Positions 12,430 to 24,047 of a DNA stretch of 64,000 bases are shown piece by piece (positions within the stretch are counted from its first letter, which is position 1; every line of letters starts with the position of its first letter). The notes beneath the pieces were generated by a model, which was not told the origin of the DNA, did no database searches, and worked only from the letters and a program-made list of their open reading frames with translations. The stretch spans positions 49,521,756-49,585,755 of the forward strand of contig CM055103.1 in the NCBI GenBank assembly GCA_029204225.1, written 5' to 3'. This DNA is from Diphasiastrum complanatum (lineage: Eukaryota; Streptophyta; Lycopodiopsida; Lycopodiales; Lycopodiaceae). The translations under genes were made by a program, and so were the position numbers.

Positions 12430-14749
12430 TTATTTTGCTAGGAGGTGATGGAGAGAGAGAAGATGAAAGAATCGGGTAAGTTGGAATAGATGTTTCGGAA
12501 AAATTAAATGCAGAGTAGGAGGAGGGGTTAAAGGTGGGCGGGGGTCGGGGAAAAGTCCTGGAAGTAGCATCGGCTCTCTAGCCACCCGATCCCGAGCTAC
12601 CATCTGAAGGTTGGGTTTGCTTGCCCTAATTCCATGCTCCATCATTCCCATCATTGTCCTGTGGCTTCTTTGAATGAGCGCCTACTTGGGCCTTGCACGC
12701 CGTGTTCCACAATTGATTCACCTTGTCCAAGACTTGTTGCAGGGCCTTCGTTGTGTCTTCCAACTGCTTCTGGGACTCCAGGATGATCTTCTCTTGCTTG
12801 GCCACAATATTTTCGAAATTTTTCTTCTCGGCCTCTTGTTCTTGGATTAGCCTTACATACTTTTCCATCCGGATGGCTGAGGCCTGTGGGGCCTGGAATT
12901 GAATATCCTCGGGCTTGACTAGAGGAGCATTGACTGTCATTGCACCCGATGATCCATCTCGTACTTGGTCGATTTGGACCATCTGGTGCTTCAATTGCTG
13001 CTAGACCTCTTCCAGAGTGGTCTTCTGCCCGGCCATCACGGATCTGATTTCCACTGTCTCTCTTTCTTTTTCTTTGGCCAGCCTCTGATGATGTGTAATT
13101 TTTCTAGTCTTGATGTTGGACCTTGCTCTTGAGCATTTGATATTGGCTCACCAACCAATGCATATGGTAGCTCATTTCAGATAGGCCAATCATTGAGCGC
13201 TTGGCTGCTTCAGTGAGCTTCTCAGGGTTAGGGAGGGTTGGGTACTGATCTGGAGTGTGGGATGGTGAGGCTAAACCAAAAAATAAACGTTGTGTTATGG
13301 AGGTGGAGGTGGAGGGAGTGGAGGGATGATGTTAGTAACTATTGTGGTGGTGGTGGTTAGTGGAGGGGTCAGACTTCTTTCTGGCTGCTTCCCCTTCTTT
13401 GGGTTGGTGGTGGTGGTGGTCGTCGCTTATTTCCATCAGGTCCGCAACATCAAAATATTGCAATGTGTCCAATGTGTAGACCTGTTGGGCCTGTGATTGT
13501 TGGTCGTGTGGTTGCTGAGCCGCTTCCATGTCCTGAAGACTGGATATCCCCACTCCCCACCAAACTTGTGCCGGTGGTGATGTTGGTGGCGTTGGCGTGG
13601 TATTCAGTGTGGGTGGGGTGGTGACTTTGTCTAGCTGACCTGTGACTTGAGATATTCTCGTGTCAGGTGCTGGTGTGGAGGTAGTTGCTCCATCACCTCT
13701 GTCGATGACATGTGAGGGTGATGAGTGTTGTTGTGATGCCGTGGATGAGCTTCCATCATCCGAAGCTGAGTCGTCTGATGCTGACCCTACTGGTGATGTG
13801 CTCCTAGCCTGAAGTTTTCTTTTCATCCTTTGTTGCCTTGTGTTTGGCAATTGAGCCTTGGAGGTATTGGCTTGTTGAGCTTCAGAGGTTGCGGCTTTTT
13901 TGTGGATCCGGTTGTGGGCTTCTTTGCTTCTGTACTAGAGGGAGAATACTGGTGTTTACTCGTTTAGGTTGGGATCCCGATGGTGATGTAGCTCTTGATT
14001 GTGCACGCTTGGAATTTTTGGACTCAATGCGAATGTCCCATGCCTTGTCCGCAAGCTGCAGGTGTTGTTGAAGCTTTGGCCCATTCTGTTTTTGGTGAAG
14101 AGTGATATCTGTCATAAGATATCCCAGTACTGTGAGGGGCTGCTTGTTCTTAAGGCAGTCATGTAGGCAGTTCAAAGCAAACTATGCCCAATCATAGAGG
14201 TTCTGGGCATGCAGTCGTGAATCTGCCATCATGTGAAATAGGGACATGGGTACCCTCAGGACTTTCGTCCGTGGTTTTTGTGTGCATCTGATGAGATAGG
14301 CACATGCTGCTTGGAGCTGCTGGTCATTGATGGCTTCCACTCTGTACCCATCCTTATTCTTCCACTTGGTCACAGAGGGATCGATGTACTTGAAGTATGT
14401 CGTTTGCTCTATCTTTTGGAGTGTCCTTGAGACAGCATTTGGTCCTCGCGAAAAACCATAAGGTTGCAAGTCGGCTGCCACAAAAGATACGTTATAAACA
14501 TAGTTCCTGATAGGTGGAACTATTATTTGGCATGACCTTGTCATTGCATGATAGTTGACATTTGCCATATGTACCAGGTACAGGCTTTGATAACCCGTCA
14601 GGACAGGGATCTGGAATTCAATTTCCTTGAAGAATGACTCCGTCTGTTGGTACCAAGTCTGCATCTCTGTTAAGATCTAACTTGTACATTTGGATGTCAA
14701 GCTTACTTGCTTTGGGATCATCAGAACTGGAACTGGGATTGGACGACAT
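12430..14749 (-). pseudogene. Extra ORF downstream of pol in the Ty3 element, function unknown
   Basis: This broken reading frame, about 770 codons, follows pol in the same orientation. Its ATG at 14749 is in an ideal context (CCACCATGT), giving an N-terminus MSSNPSSSSDDPK. A frameshift near 14665 leads into a helical region (14664-14182) with no family I recognise; an in-frame TAG at 14182 and TGA at 13882 follow. The next part (13850-13332) is rich in S, T, P, Q and H, with short histidine runs, and the last (12994-12626) is a probable coiled coil (IQEQEAEKKNFENIVAKQEK). Frames shift again between parts. Position matches env-like or other accessory ORFs of plant Ty3 elements, but I see no signal peptide or membrane anchor. 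Called unknown. Confidence 0.6.
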
Positions 14750-14817
14750 GGTGGAGAAATGGAAGAAATAAGGTTCTGGAAAAACTGAATCGGTTGAGAA
14801 TTCATACAGTGTTAAGG

Positions 14818-14999
14818 GCGTCGGTTGAGATTTGAAGGACGGTGTCGGTCGAGATGGATGGACGGGCTCCGGTCGAGACTTGAAGGAGTGGCTTCGGTCG
14901 AGACTGAAGGAGTGGCTCCAGTTGAGACTGAAGGAGTGGCTCTGGTCGAGACTGAAGGAGTGGCTCCGGTCGAGACTGAAGGACTGGCTCCGGTCAAGA
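14818..14999 (-). repeat. 24-bp tandem array (repeat family 1, locus 1), about 7 copies
   Basis: On the plus strand the unit is close to GTCGAGACTGAAGGAGTGGC followed by TCCG. About seven copies differ at a few positions, with GGTCGAGACT the most constant part. The array ends about 70 bp upstream of the ATG of the extra ORF of the Ty3 element. Its core is shared with the arrays at 15714-16133 and 47770-48385. Confidence 0.9.
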
Positions 15000-15713
15000 T
15001 GTGAGGTAAAAATGGCGGTGTAGAAGGGTTTGGAATATGTGTGGGGAGGGATGTATGATGCGGTATGGAAAAGGGTTGTGAAAGATGGAGGTTTGGAATG
15101 GAAGGTGTGTGGAAGTGGATTGTGTTGGACAGAACGGTGTGGAATGTGGGTGGCAAACGAAATATGATGTAAAAAGGGTGGGAACAGAATGAGGTGGAGG
15201 TAATAAGGATAGAAAGTAGAATATCAGAAAGTAGAAGATGTGGAGGTGTTTGTCAAGGATGGTGATTTTGTGAAGGTGGATATGTGTAAGAAATGAACTA
15301 GGAGGAAAATACACGGTTTGTGATGTTGATTGTGATGATGTTCAATAGTGTCAAGGGAGCGTGATAAGTGCTCGCGTGACACTACCCCTCAGCATGCAAA
15401 AACTTGTAAGATGATGTATTCTGCCGGCGATGTTAAGTTGTAAGGTTTTGGTGATAGCGCTCTCAATGGAATGGTAACGATGGTGGTTGATAGTCTATAG
15501 AGATGGTGTGAAGATGATAACAGAAAGATTGAACAGTCGAGCGTCAGGATTGGTCACAGTAGCAAGGAAATCGCCAGCAGATTGTCGCCAGAAAACGCTA
15601 GGATTCGCACTTCGCTGAGGTGCGAATGGCGTCGAGGTGAGGGCATTTATGGTCGTCGTCTTCCGGTTTTGAACGAGATGGGACGTGCCAGTTTGTGAGA
15701 TTTGAATTTGGGA

Positions 15714-16133
15714 CCTCCGGCCGAGACTTAACAATTTGTGCCGGTTGAGGTTGAATAGGTCGCGCCGGTCGAGTTTTGACAGAAACGCTCTAGTTGAGAT
15801 CTGACAGAAATGCTCCGGTTGAGATCTGACAGAAACGCTCCGATTAAGATATAACGAAAATGCTCCGGTCGAGATTTGACAAAAACGCTCCAGTTGAGAT
15901 CTGACAGAAACGCTCCGGTTGATATCTGACAGAAACGCTCCGGTCGAGATTTGACAGGTGCGCGTCGGTCGAGATTTAACTGAAGGCTTCGGTTGAGATG
16001 CCACTGAATGCTTCGGTTGAGATTTAACGGAATGCTTCAGTTGAGATTTGAGCGAAGTGCTCCAATTGATATTTGAGAGAAGTGCTCCGGTTGAGATTTG
16101 AAAGAAGCACTTCGGTTGAGATTTGAGAAAACC
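15714..16133 (-). repeat. 25-bp tandem array (repeat family 1, locus 2), about 17 copies
   Basis: Plus-strand units resemble CGCTCCGGTTGAGATCTGAC followed by AGAAA. CGGTYGAGAT is nearly constant, while the remainder drifts (for example ATTTGAGAGAAGTG or TTTAACTGAAGG in its place). The array lies between the integrase C-terminus and the extra ORF of the Ty3 element. Confidence 0.9.
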
Positions 16134-16450
16134 TCATTATGAAGGAATGGATTTGTTTGATGCAAGTGAAGAACTTCAAAAGGAAAATATGATTGTGGCT
16201 CAGAGTAGAAGTTCTTATAAAAAAAGGTGTATCTCCAGGAATGCTTGTATGCCTAAGATACCAGTCAGACAAAGATGAGGTGGCTAAAGTGTGAGAATCA
16301 TTTTCTATGGTGTAGCCTATCATTTGTTGATCTAGAACATCCATGACCCATGAGTATGTACAGAAAAAAGAAAATGCATAGAAAGTACATAAGTAATGGT
16401 TTGAAGTATAAACAAAGAACGAGGTGAACAATAGGCATGCAAAACGAGAA

Positions 16451-17540
16451 TTACAAGCAGGGAAATAAAATAAAATAAAAAATATATAAAATATATACTA
16501 GGAAAAAGATATTAATTGGGTCAATAAAGAACAACTCTTCGTAATATCGCCGTAGATGACCACCATTTACGACAGTGTCTAAGAGTATTCCGTCAAGTGT
16601 TTGCAACTGGACTGCACCATTAGGAAAGATTTTATTAATAACATATGGCCCCTCATTTCTGAATTTCAATTTGTCGGGGTGCTTCTTTGATCTATAAAGA
16701 AACACCTAGTCACCTAAGTGTAGATCTTTATTGCGTAGGTGACGGTCATGCCAGGCCTTTTGGCGTTGTTTGTTAACTAATTGTGCGTGATAAGATATTA
16801 GTCTCGTCTCGCATAACTGGGCTAACGTAAATAGCCTGGTTTTGACTTGTTGTTCTATTGTAGCTTTTTCACAGAGATATGTTGAAAAAGCTTCCATGAC
16901 TCTTAGCGAAGGTACTAAGAATTCTACGGGCATTACCGCCTCTTGACCATATACTAAGTGAAAAGGGGTAACCCACCCAGTGGCTTTCTTCGGGGTGGTG
17001 CGGTAAGCCCAGACAGCTGAGAAAAGTTTTGTTTCTCAATCAGAGCGACTGGTTTCAACTATCTTGGTCAAAATTTTACATATCGTCTTGCTAGTTGATT
17101 CAGTCTGGCCATTACGTCTAGGGTAGTATGGTGTACTTTTTCTATGAACAACAAGGTAATGGTGTAGGAGGTTATCAATGACAATAGTTAAAAAATGTGT
17201 GTCGCGATTACTAACTAGCTCTATGGGACAGCCAAAACGTGTAATAATGTTTTCATAAAAAAAAATGCACAACTATTTTTGCGTTGGTGTCCTTCGCTGC
17301 TCGAGCCTCAACCCACTTAGTGGTGTAATCTGTGGCTATGAGGATGTAACGAGCTTGGGTATGTTTTGCGGCTGGACTGATTGGTTCAACAAAGTCAATT
17401 CTCCACTTATGGAAGGCTTCGCGTTCTATAATGGGAGTCAGTGGTGTGAAGTCTGCTTTGGTATTTTTCTTTGCTCGTTGACAAACATCACACGCTTTAA
17501 TGATAACAAACGTGTCCTTAAACAAAGATGGCCACCACAA
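16451..17540 (-). pseudogene. Ty3 integrase, broken
   Basis: It continues the RT-RNase H frame after an in-frame TGA at 17541. The CX2C half of the HHCC zinc finger reads ACDVCQRAK. The catalytic core starts at KWRIDFVEPISP (first Asp). A run of A residues near 17260 coincides with a frameshift into the next part. There the usual second Asp motif (SDRGTHF type) reads SNRDTHF, so the catalytic Asp appears replaced by Asn. The Glu motif survives in PRRNGQTEST. The C-terminal GPY-type domain reads LKFRNEGPYVINKIFPNGAV (16705-16550 region). With the substitution, frameshift and stop it cannot be active. Confidence 0.8.
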
Positions 17541-19184
17541 TCATGCTCGAAGGATAATCTTCGTTGTGGCTTCAGCAGAAAAGTGTCCACCTTCGATGCC
17601 CTCATGAGCCTGAGATATGATAGGTCGTATCTCCGATTCATAAGCACATCGATGAATGATACCGTCAATGCCCCTTTTGTAAAGTTGTCCCACTATTAAT
17701 TGAAAGGGTGCTGCTTTTAGTAAAAAAAAAAAAAATTCTGTCGTACTCAGGCCTTCTTTTAGTCTGCATGTCGTTAGGAACTGAGTAATCTCCTCAGCCC
17801 ATAAGGGTATAGCATCGATCGGAAAAAGGCATGCATCAGGGAGATTATCGTTGACTGGTGCAGTTGCTTTTTCAGCACTTGGTAGTCGGGAAAGGTGATC
17901 CGCCATAAAATGTTGGATCCCTTTCCGAACGACTACGAGGAAATTAAACTCCTCTAAAATCAACAGCCATAGAGTTATACGTCTCGTTTTACAAGATTTA
18001 TTAACGATATATAGAAGGGCTTGATGGTCTGTGTAGAATGCAAAGGTCTGGCCTAATAAATAATGTCTTAGTTGTTGTACAGCATAGACCATCGCCAATG
18101 TTTCTCTCTCGGTGGTTGTATAGTTTACTTCAGCAGGCACCAGTTGTCTGCTCAAGAAACATATGGGGAAGTCTTTGTCATACTCGTCCGGTTGCGCAAG
18201 AAGACCTCCAAGGGCATACTTACTTGCGTCAGTATGCACATGGAACTCTTTCGTGTAATCTAGCGAGCGGAGTATGGGAGCCGTGGTGAGGACTGTTTTC
18301 AACTCCTCAAAGGCCTTAATTCGTTCTTCGGTCCAGCGAGGATCTACCACAACTAAATAAACGAGGCGTGCCTTGCCGGCATAGTCGATTATAAAGATGC
18401 GATAATAATTTGTATGACCGAGGAAGACATATACTTCCTTCACTGTTGCAGGTAAGGGCATTTCCACTATAACCTTGATTTTTGACGGGTCGGTAGAAAT
18501 ACCATCCTTTGAAATTATATGCCCAAGTACGACCCCATGGGTGACCCATATTTGGCATTTATCAGGGTTTAGTGAGATTCCAAATCTACGACAACGAATG
18601 AAGATTTTCTCCAGGGCGTCAAGGTGCGTAGCTGCGGAGGATTGTACACCTAGATCATCGAGATAAATCTCCACGATCCAATGTAACAGATCTTGAAATG
18701 CCAGTTGCATGACCCTCTGGAACGTTGAAGGGGCATTGCATAAGCCAAAAGGCATAACGTTATAAGCATAAACCCCGTTCTCTGTGGCAAAGGCCGTTTT
18801 ATGTTTATCTTCAGGGGCTATTTGAACAAGGAAATAACTGCTGAATCCATCCAAGAAGCTGAAAGCTTTAGCTCCTACCATTTCCTCTAAGATTTGGGTC
18901 ATTAAAGACAAGGGAAAATGGTCTTTCTTTGTAACCGCATTAAATCTCTTGAGATCGACACAAATACGAAGCCTGCCGTTTTTCTTGGGTACAACCACAA
19001 TGGATGATATCCAATCAGTATGTTGAACTTCATATATGAAGCCAACATCCAGCAATTTCTTAATATCCTCATCGATCTTCTCACGATAGGCAGGGTTACT
19101 TCGGTAAGGTTTAGCCCTAGCAGGCTTAGCATTGTCTTCTAAAGGAATCCTATGGATGACTATTTCAGGTGGGATTCCTTTCAT
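17541..19184 (-). pseudogene. Ty3 reverse transcriptase and RNase H
   Basis: A 547-codon open stretch of a longer broken polyprotein. RT covers residues about 1-230: PKKNGRLRICVDLKRFN, FSFLDGFSSYF, then MPFGLCNAPSTFQ and the YLDD active site at 174-177. RNase H follows with D319 (HTDAS), E359, D386 (TDHQAL) and D429 (MADHLSRL), so all four acidic positions are present. The frame is continuous with the upstream zinc-knuckle part (in-frame stops at 19701 and 19248) and with the integrase (stop at 17541). RT itself is well preserved, but separate expression from this ATG is not expected. Confidence 0.85.
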
Positions 19185-19247
19185 TTTTGTATAATTCCAT
19201 GCAAATACATCCCTGTATTTGCGAAGTAATGTTTCCAGATCAGAAAG

Positions 19248-20930
19248 TTAAGTTGATGACAAATGTGCACCAACATGAACTATTCGATCTATCTCCTCGT
19301 CAAGATCTTTAAGGTTTAGTGAAATTGTCTTAGCAGGTCCTTCAAAGGAATTGGAACTTGGTGTAGGTTTCCGATGCGGCTGTGGTAACTGGATAACAAT
19401 GTCATCTAGTGTAAAGTCTTTCAACTTCTGTGGAATATCAAAAGGTGGGTCGACAAAAATTTTGAAAACTTTGGGAATCAACTGAGTTGATTCACTACCG
19501 GACGTGGAAGCTTGGTCGGATTGTTTGGGTTCTGTCCCTTTTGACAAGGGCTTGATCGGCTGTTTAAGCTTCTCACGCATCTGTTTTTGATGCTCGGTTA
19601 ATTTTGTATCAATAACTTTAGTTTTTTGTAACCGAGGTTTTTGTGGTTTTTGAGTGGGCGGTGTTGGTGCCTCACTTATCATATCGTCGTCGATTGTATC
19701 CTAGACTTCGTCGGGATACACATCCCATGTATATACTTTGGGTTTGGGCTTGTATGTCTGTGTGTTGGGTACATTGGATGTCAGTTGGATGTGAGCCAAC
19801 GGTCCTGGTGTCGTTATCTCCTTAGGAATTGATTTTGGTGTATAAGATTGTGCATCTAGATATAGGAGTACATGTTCATCCATCATGTCTACATCATCCA
19901 TGGAAAGAATACCTTCGTCCGAACCATGGGCGGTAGAGACACTAGGTTCTCCTGGGCACCACGCTATAGGAATCAGGTCAATCATCATAAGTGGGATGAT
20001 GGGAGTGTCAATGTCTGTAGAAGATGAGAGAATATCCACATCTGCTGCAGTAGTTTTGATACGACATCGATTGGAATCTGCACAATCCACAGTGGCTAGT
20101 TGCAAAAACTCATCTAGAAATTTATTGTATTGCCTTTGTTCCACTTTTGGGTCTGGGTAGTCTTGTGGTAATGTGAAAGTCGTCAAATGGCTTCCATGTG
20201 GGTCAGCTGATTTTCCATGGTTTTGCTGTTGTTCGTGTTGTTGCTGTTGTGCTCTAGTGAGAACTCTAACAGGTTTGCATGAGATATGACATGCTTGAAG
20301 AATCCTATTAGGTTGTTTAGGACAATCCTTGAAACTGTGTTTGCAAACACAGTCTGGACACTCCGCATGGTATTGGTTTTTAACTTTACAGTCAGCCATG
20401 AAATGTCCTGTTTCGTGACAAATAAAGCAGCGGTTGCTCATTGGTCCTGTGGCAATAGCATAACCATCTTGGATGGCTAGTTGTGTTGGGTTTTCTGGTG
20501 GTGTGGAATACTCATCTTCTTTGCACGATCATGAGTTGTCGGTTTGATATTGGTGAGGACTAGATGATGGAAGTGTTGTATCGTGATGATATCATGTGAT
20601 CGTAGGAGTTTTCTACCAGATGTGCTTGTGCAGACTCTCGAGGATTTCGATGTTTTTGTGCTCCTAGGTCTTGTTGTCCTCTTGGAGGTGGTCCTAAGAG
20701 CGTCAGTTGTGGTTGAGGTTCATGTCTAGGTTGTCTGGGCAACTCTTGTATATGGACCTAGTTGTTTTGTGGTTGATAGTGTGTGTGGTGGTGCTGTGAA
20801 ACAAACTGTTGTCGAGGAGGTTGATAATGTCCTCCTGACTGGTTGTGATGTTGGTTCCTCGGGTTATAATAGCAATAAAGAGAGGTATGCCCCATAAAGT
20901 CGCAGATGTCACATTTGATCAAGGAAGTAT
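19248..20930 (-). pseudogene. Ty3 zinc-knuckle and linker region of gag-pol
   Basis: CCHC knuckle CFICHETGHFMADC lies at about 20429-20388. Further upstream, at about 20925-20880, CDICDFMGHTSLYC is a second knuckle, next to a related motif that has lost one Cys (WCPLYRGAHTGNEC). After the 20.4 kb knuckle come about 400 codons of Q-, P- and D-rich linker with in-frame stops at 19701 and 19248. No D-S/T-G protease motif is visible where one would be expected. Confidence 0.7.
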
Positions 20931-21005
20931 CTGGGACCGGTTGGTATGAAGGGCACTCATTGCCAGTGTGTGCACCTCGATAGAGAGGGCACCACGTGTT
21001 CTCTC

Positions 21006-21464
21006 TGTTAAAATTGGAAAAACAAATCCATATTGATTTCTTGACTTGCTACAAATGTTGTACCATGCAAGTATGTAGCTCGTAAATGCAAAATGCCAAG
21101 TTTGGCCTACATAGAACTTGAGCTACATGGTTATGTAATGTCTAGTTTGAAGAATACAACTTGCATATAGTTTGTAGACATAGAATTGGCAAATTCATGC
21201 TTGTAGAAACTCGTGGCAATTCACATGCATTAATCATAAGTGATCCATAGTGACATGCAAGGCATGCACAAAGTGTAATGGACACATGCATGATGATTTG
21301 TACTTTGTTAGTTAGAACTAGCACACTTGTAAAAAGTTGGTAGAATTTCATGCATGGCAAGTGACAAATGTCACATAGACTCTAGATGTCACTTTAGTTG
21401 TCATTTTGGAATGGACAGATGTGGTTCTACCTCAAGCTACCTCAAACTCCATAAATATGTGTAG
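21006..21464 (+). mobile_element. 459-bp insertion in Ty3 gag, possible solo LTR
   Basis: The gag frame is interrupted by sequence starting TGTTAAAATTGG and ending ATATGTGTAG on the plus strand. It is flanked by CTCTC at 21001-21005 and 21465-21469, a possible 5-bp target duplication. The start matches an LTR terminus (the solo LTR at 36472-37321 starts with the same 12 bases on its minus strand), but the other end lacks CA, so this may be a damaged or noncanonical LTR. The flanking CTCTC is low-complexity, which weakens the case. Confidence 0.45.
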
Positions 21465-21476
21465 CTCTCCTCACAA

Positions 21477-22330
21477 TCAATGATGAAGAACCAAAGTTCT
21501 GCAAATTTTGTCACTCTCGTCTATGGTGGATTTGGCCAGTGGGTAACTGACCCAGCATCGAACTCTAGATAGACTTAAGAGTGTTTTGAAACTCTTTCGT
21601 GAGTTTCTCCATCTGTTGTTGGTGTTGCTGTGTTTTTCACAACTGTTCTTGAGTTTCGTCATTTGGTCGAGCTTCTTGGACAGCACGATGTGCTCTCTGT
21701 TCACGTGGTTCATCGACATCTGAGCCCTCGTCTTCCTCTCGAATAGCATCAGACATGGCTTGCTTCAATGATGTATATTCATCATTGGAACGAAGGTCAC
21801 GTCGTATCCATCATGGAAGTCCAACGAGGAACTAAATTATGAGCATGGACTCAGTGGGTTGCTCTTGTACCTGACTTTTTAATCTTTTAAATCGTTCAAT
21901 ATAGTCACGTACTTTCTCGTCTTTCGTCATTTTGATGCTACTTAGCTTGACAAAAGGACTTTCGATCAAGCGAAATGTCTTGAAGCGTTTGATAAAGGCC
22001 TCCTTCAAGAGTGGCCAGTCACGTTTATCTTCACGATCAAGGTTAAAAAACCATTCTCATGCTCAATCGATCATGGTCATCGAGAAGAGCTATACCATGA
22101 TGTCTGGTGATGTTTCGTCCTAGACATCACAGGCATTCTCAAAGACCTGAAGAAATTTTTGAGGATCAGTGTTACCATCATACTTAGGTAAATCTAGCTT
22201 TGGCGTACGCTTTTCAGTACGTGGAACATTATTTGCAAAAGCTCCGTTTAAGTGAGCTCGTGCATGTGAAGATTTGGCAGCATGAAAATGTGGTCGTTCA
22301 TATGGAGCTTCATAACACATTGGTTCCCAT
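21477..22330 (-). pseudogene. Ty3 gag (capsid region), broken
   Basis: Minus-strand translation gives LDLPKYDGNTDPQKFLQVF near 22210-22150, then EWFFNLDREDK, LKEAFIKRFK and VRDYIERFKRL, the standard pattern of plant Ty3 retrotransposon gag capsid domains. Several in-frame stops interrupt it (one just before the DETSPDIMV stretch). The start codon and primer site upstream are not recognised. Confidence 0.75.
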
Positions 22331-22950
22331 CTGTCGAATGGGTTGGTGGACGGCTCTTGAACTTGGGATTTTATCCAGGAATATCTGTTAAATCGAGCCT
22401 ATTCAGTGGATGGGGAGACCATCTCTGGTGGATAGTCCTCCGTAGAATTTGGATCATAAGGGCGATCCATAACAACTTGTAGAGTACCGTAGGATTGTGT
22501 AAATAGGCTCTTGGACTCTTGTTACGGTGGATACAGGTGTTGGAATGCGGTTGATGTGAGTGCAATGAGACTAGTGGCGGTTGATACGGCTGAATAGTAG
22601 ATGGCTTGCGGTTTCCATGGGCCAAGAACGGAGATGAGGGGATTACGACGTGTTGCGGTGATTTGCGGTCCGTAGCTGTGTCAATCGGAATCGGTTGCGA
22701 GGATGTCGAGTGGAGATGGGTGCGGTTAAATGCAGTGTCATGTAGTTTCTGATGGGTTTAGGACGGACATATGCGGATGCGGATTATGATTGATTATAAT
22801 CAGAATGCAGTGGAGCAGTCGAATTTGTAAGTGGTCATTATAATGCAATCTTGCAATTTCCACGGTTCGAGGATTGACAAGAGTGGATGACAGTGAGTTG
22901 CGTGTGTTTGCGATGGTGTACGGATCCTACGGTTTGGGATGGATGGCAAT
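22331..22950. other. Unrecognised sequence upstream of Ty3 gag
   Basis: This should hold the Ty3 leader and 5' LTR, but no primer-binding site and no copy of the candidate 3' LTR start is visible, so the 5' end is probably lost or replaced. Confidence 0.45.
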
Positions 22951-23094
22951 GGTTTGAGATGGGATGTTGTACCTACAGGTTATGGTGGATTGCAGTCTGT
23001 ACAGGTTGCGATGGATGACGGTGGTTTGCGGTGGGCTATTGTACCTACAAGTTACGGTGGATTGCAGTCCGTACATGTTGCGATAGATGACCAT
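22951..23094 (+). repeat. 72-bp tandem duplication
   Basis: Two units start at 22951 (GGTTTGAGATGGGATGTTGT) and 23023 (GGTTTGCGGTGGGCTATTGT). They differ at several positions. The duplicated frame on the plus strand repeats a motif like VPTGYGGLQSV, but I see no evidence that it is coding. Confidence 0.85.
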
Positions 23095-24047
23095 GGCTGC
23101 GGTTGTTTACGATTCATACAGTTACTGAAATCATCGATGAAGGTGACATGGTACCTTGATCCTCCCATAGAGATTACATTGAAGGGTCCACAGATGTCGG
23201 AGTGTATCAATTCCATGAGTTCTGTTGTTCTAAAGGAATCCCTGGTGAAAGGTGTACGTAACATCTTGCCTTTGATGCATGCATCACAGGATGTAGAGCT
23301 GGTTGCACCTTTGATGCTAACTCTTGTGATTGTTCCATGCTGGCTTGCTTTGTACAAAGCCATTGGGTTCATATGACACAATCTCCTATGCCATAGAACA
23401 TCCATCGGCTCATGGACTTGATGAGCCTGCCCTATTGGTAGGCATACTTTCAGATAATACAGGTTGCCTCTACATCTTCCTTGAGTGATCAGTTTACTGG
23501 TGTTGGCTTCGACAACACTGCATACTTCATTGGTGAATACCACCCGCATGCCTACATCTGCTATCCTTGCAACTGATAACAGTCCCTTCTATAGTGTCGG
23601 TACATATAGGACATCATCCAATCTTCGATCTCTGCCATTGGTGTTGAGCCATAGCACACCAGTTCCACTTACTTCATGCCTTGATCCATCTTCGAGGATT
23701 ATGTATCTTAATAAATCAGATTGTCGAAAGTCGGCAATGATCTGTCTGGTTGTAACAAAATCTGATGGTGCACCAGAATCAAGAACGACTTCTTTGAAGT
23801 CGGTTGAGAAAGTAGCACATACATATGTGCATAAGTAAGCAGTTGAATTTCTGCTTGCACGTTCTTCAGCCATCTTGGAGGATTCTGGTTCCTCTACATG
23901 TGATGTCTGGGACAAGGAGGGAAAACAAGGTGCAAAAAGCAACAAGACATGGAGTGGACCATAAAGTGGGAAATCAAACGATAAATCCTTTGGCTCAAGG
24001 AGCCCTGATACCTGTGCGGAACTGATCAAACCCTGACCTTGCATCAA
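23080..24047 (-). pseudogene. Ty1/copia fragment: protease, pre-integrase, start of integrase
   Basis: The protease motif VVLDSGAPSDFVT, the linker VLYVPTL, the HHCC zinc finger (HRRLCH, then CDACIKGK) and the first integrase Asp (LIHSDICGPF, then VTFIDDFSN) appear in order in one frame, interrupted by an in-frame TAG at 23589. The rest of pol is missing, and an opposite-strand copia gag abuts its upstream end at about 24030-24050. Confidence 0.85.

Larger units (their letters stand above)
12242..22330 (-). mobile_element. Large degraded Ty3/gypsy element with extra 3' ORF
   Basis: Reading on the minus strand: gag at about 22320-21480, zinc-knuckle region 21000-19700, RT-RNase H 19184-17541, integrase 17540-16550, repeat array 16133-15714, second array 14999-14818, extra ORF 14749-12430, and a G7 run at 12248-12242 (ATGGGGGGG then TGATGATG) that is a candidate polypurine tract and 3' LTR start. 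Pol order RT-RNase H-integrase places it in Ty3/gypsy; a GPY-type tail with no visible chromodomain suggests the Tat/Athila side. I find no clear aspartic protease D-S/T-G motif. No 5' LTR or primer site is recognised upstream of gag. Stops, frameshifts and a 459-bp insertion show it is inactive. Confidence 0.8.
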
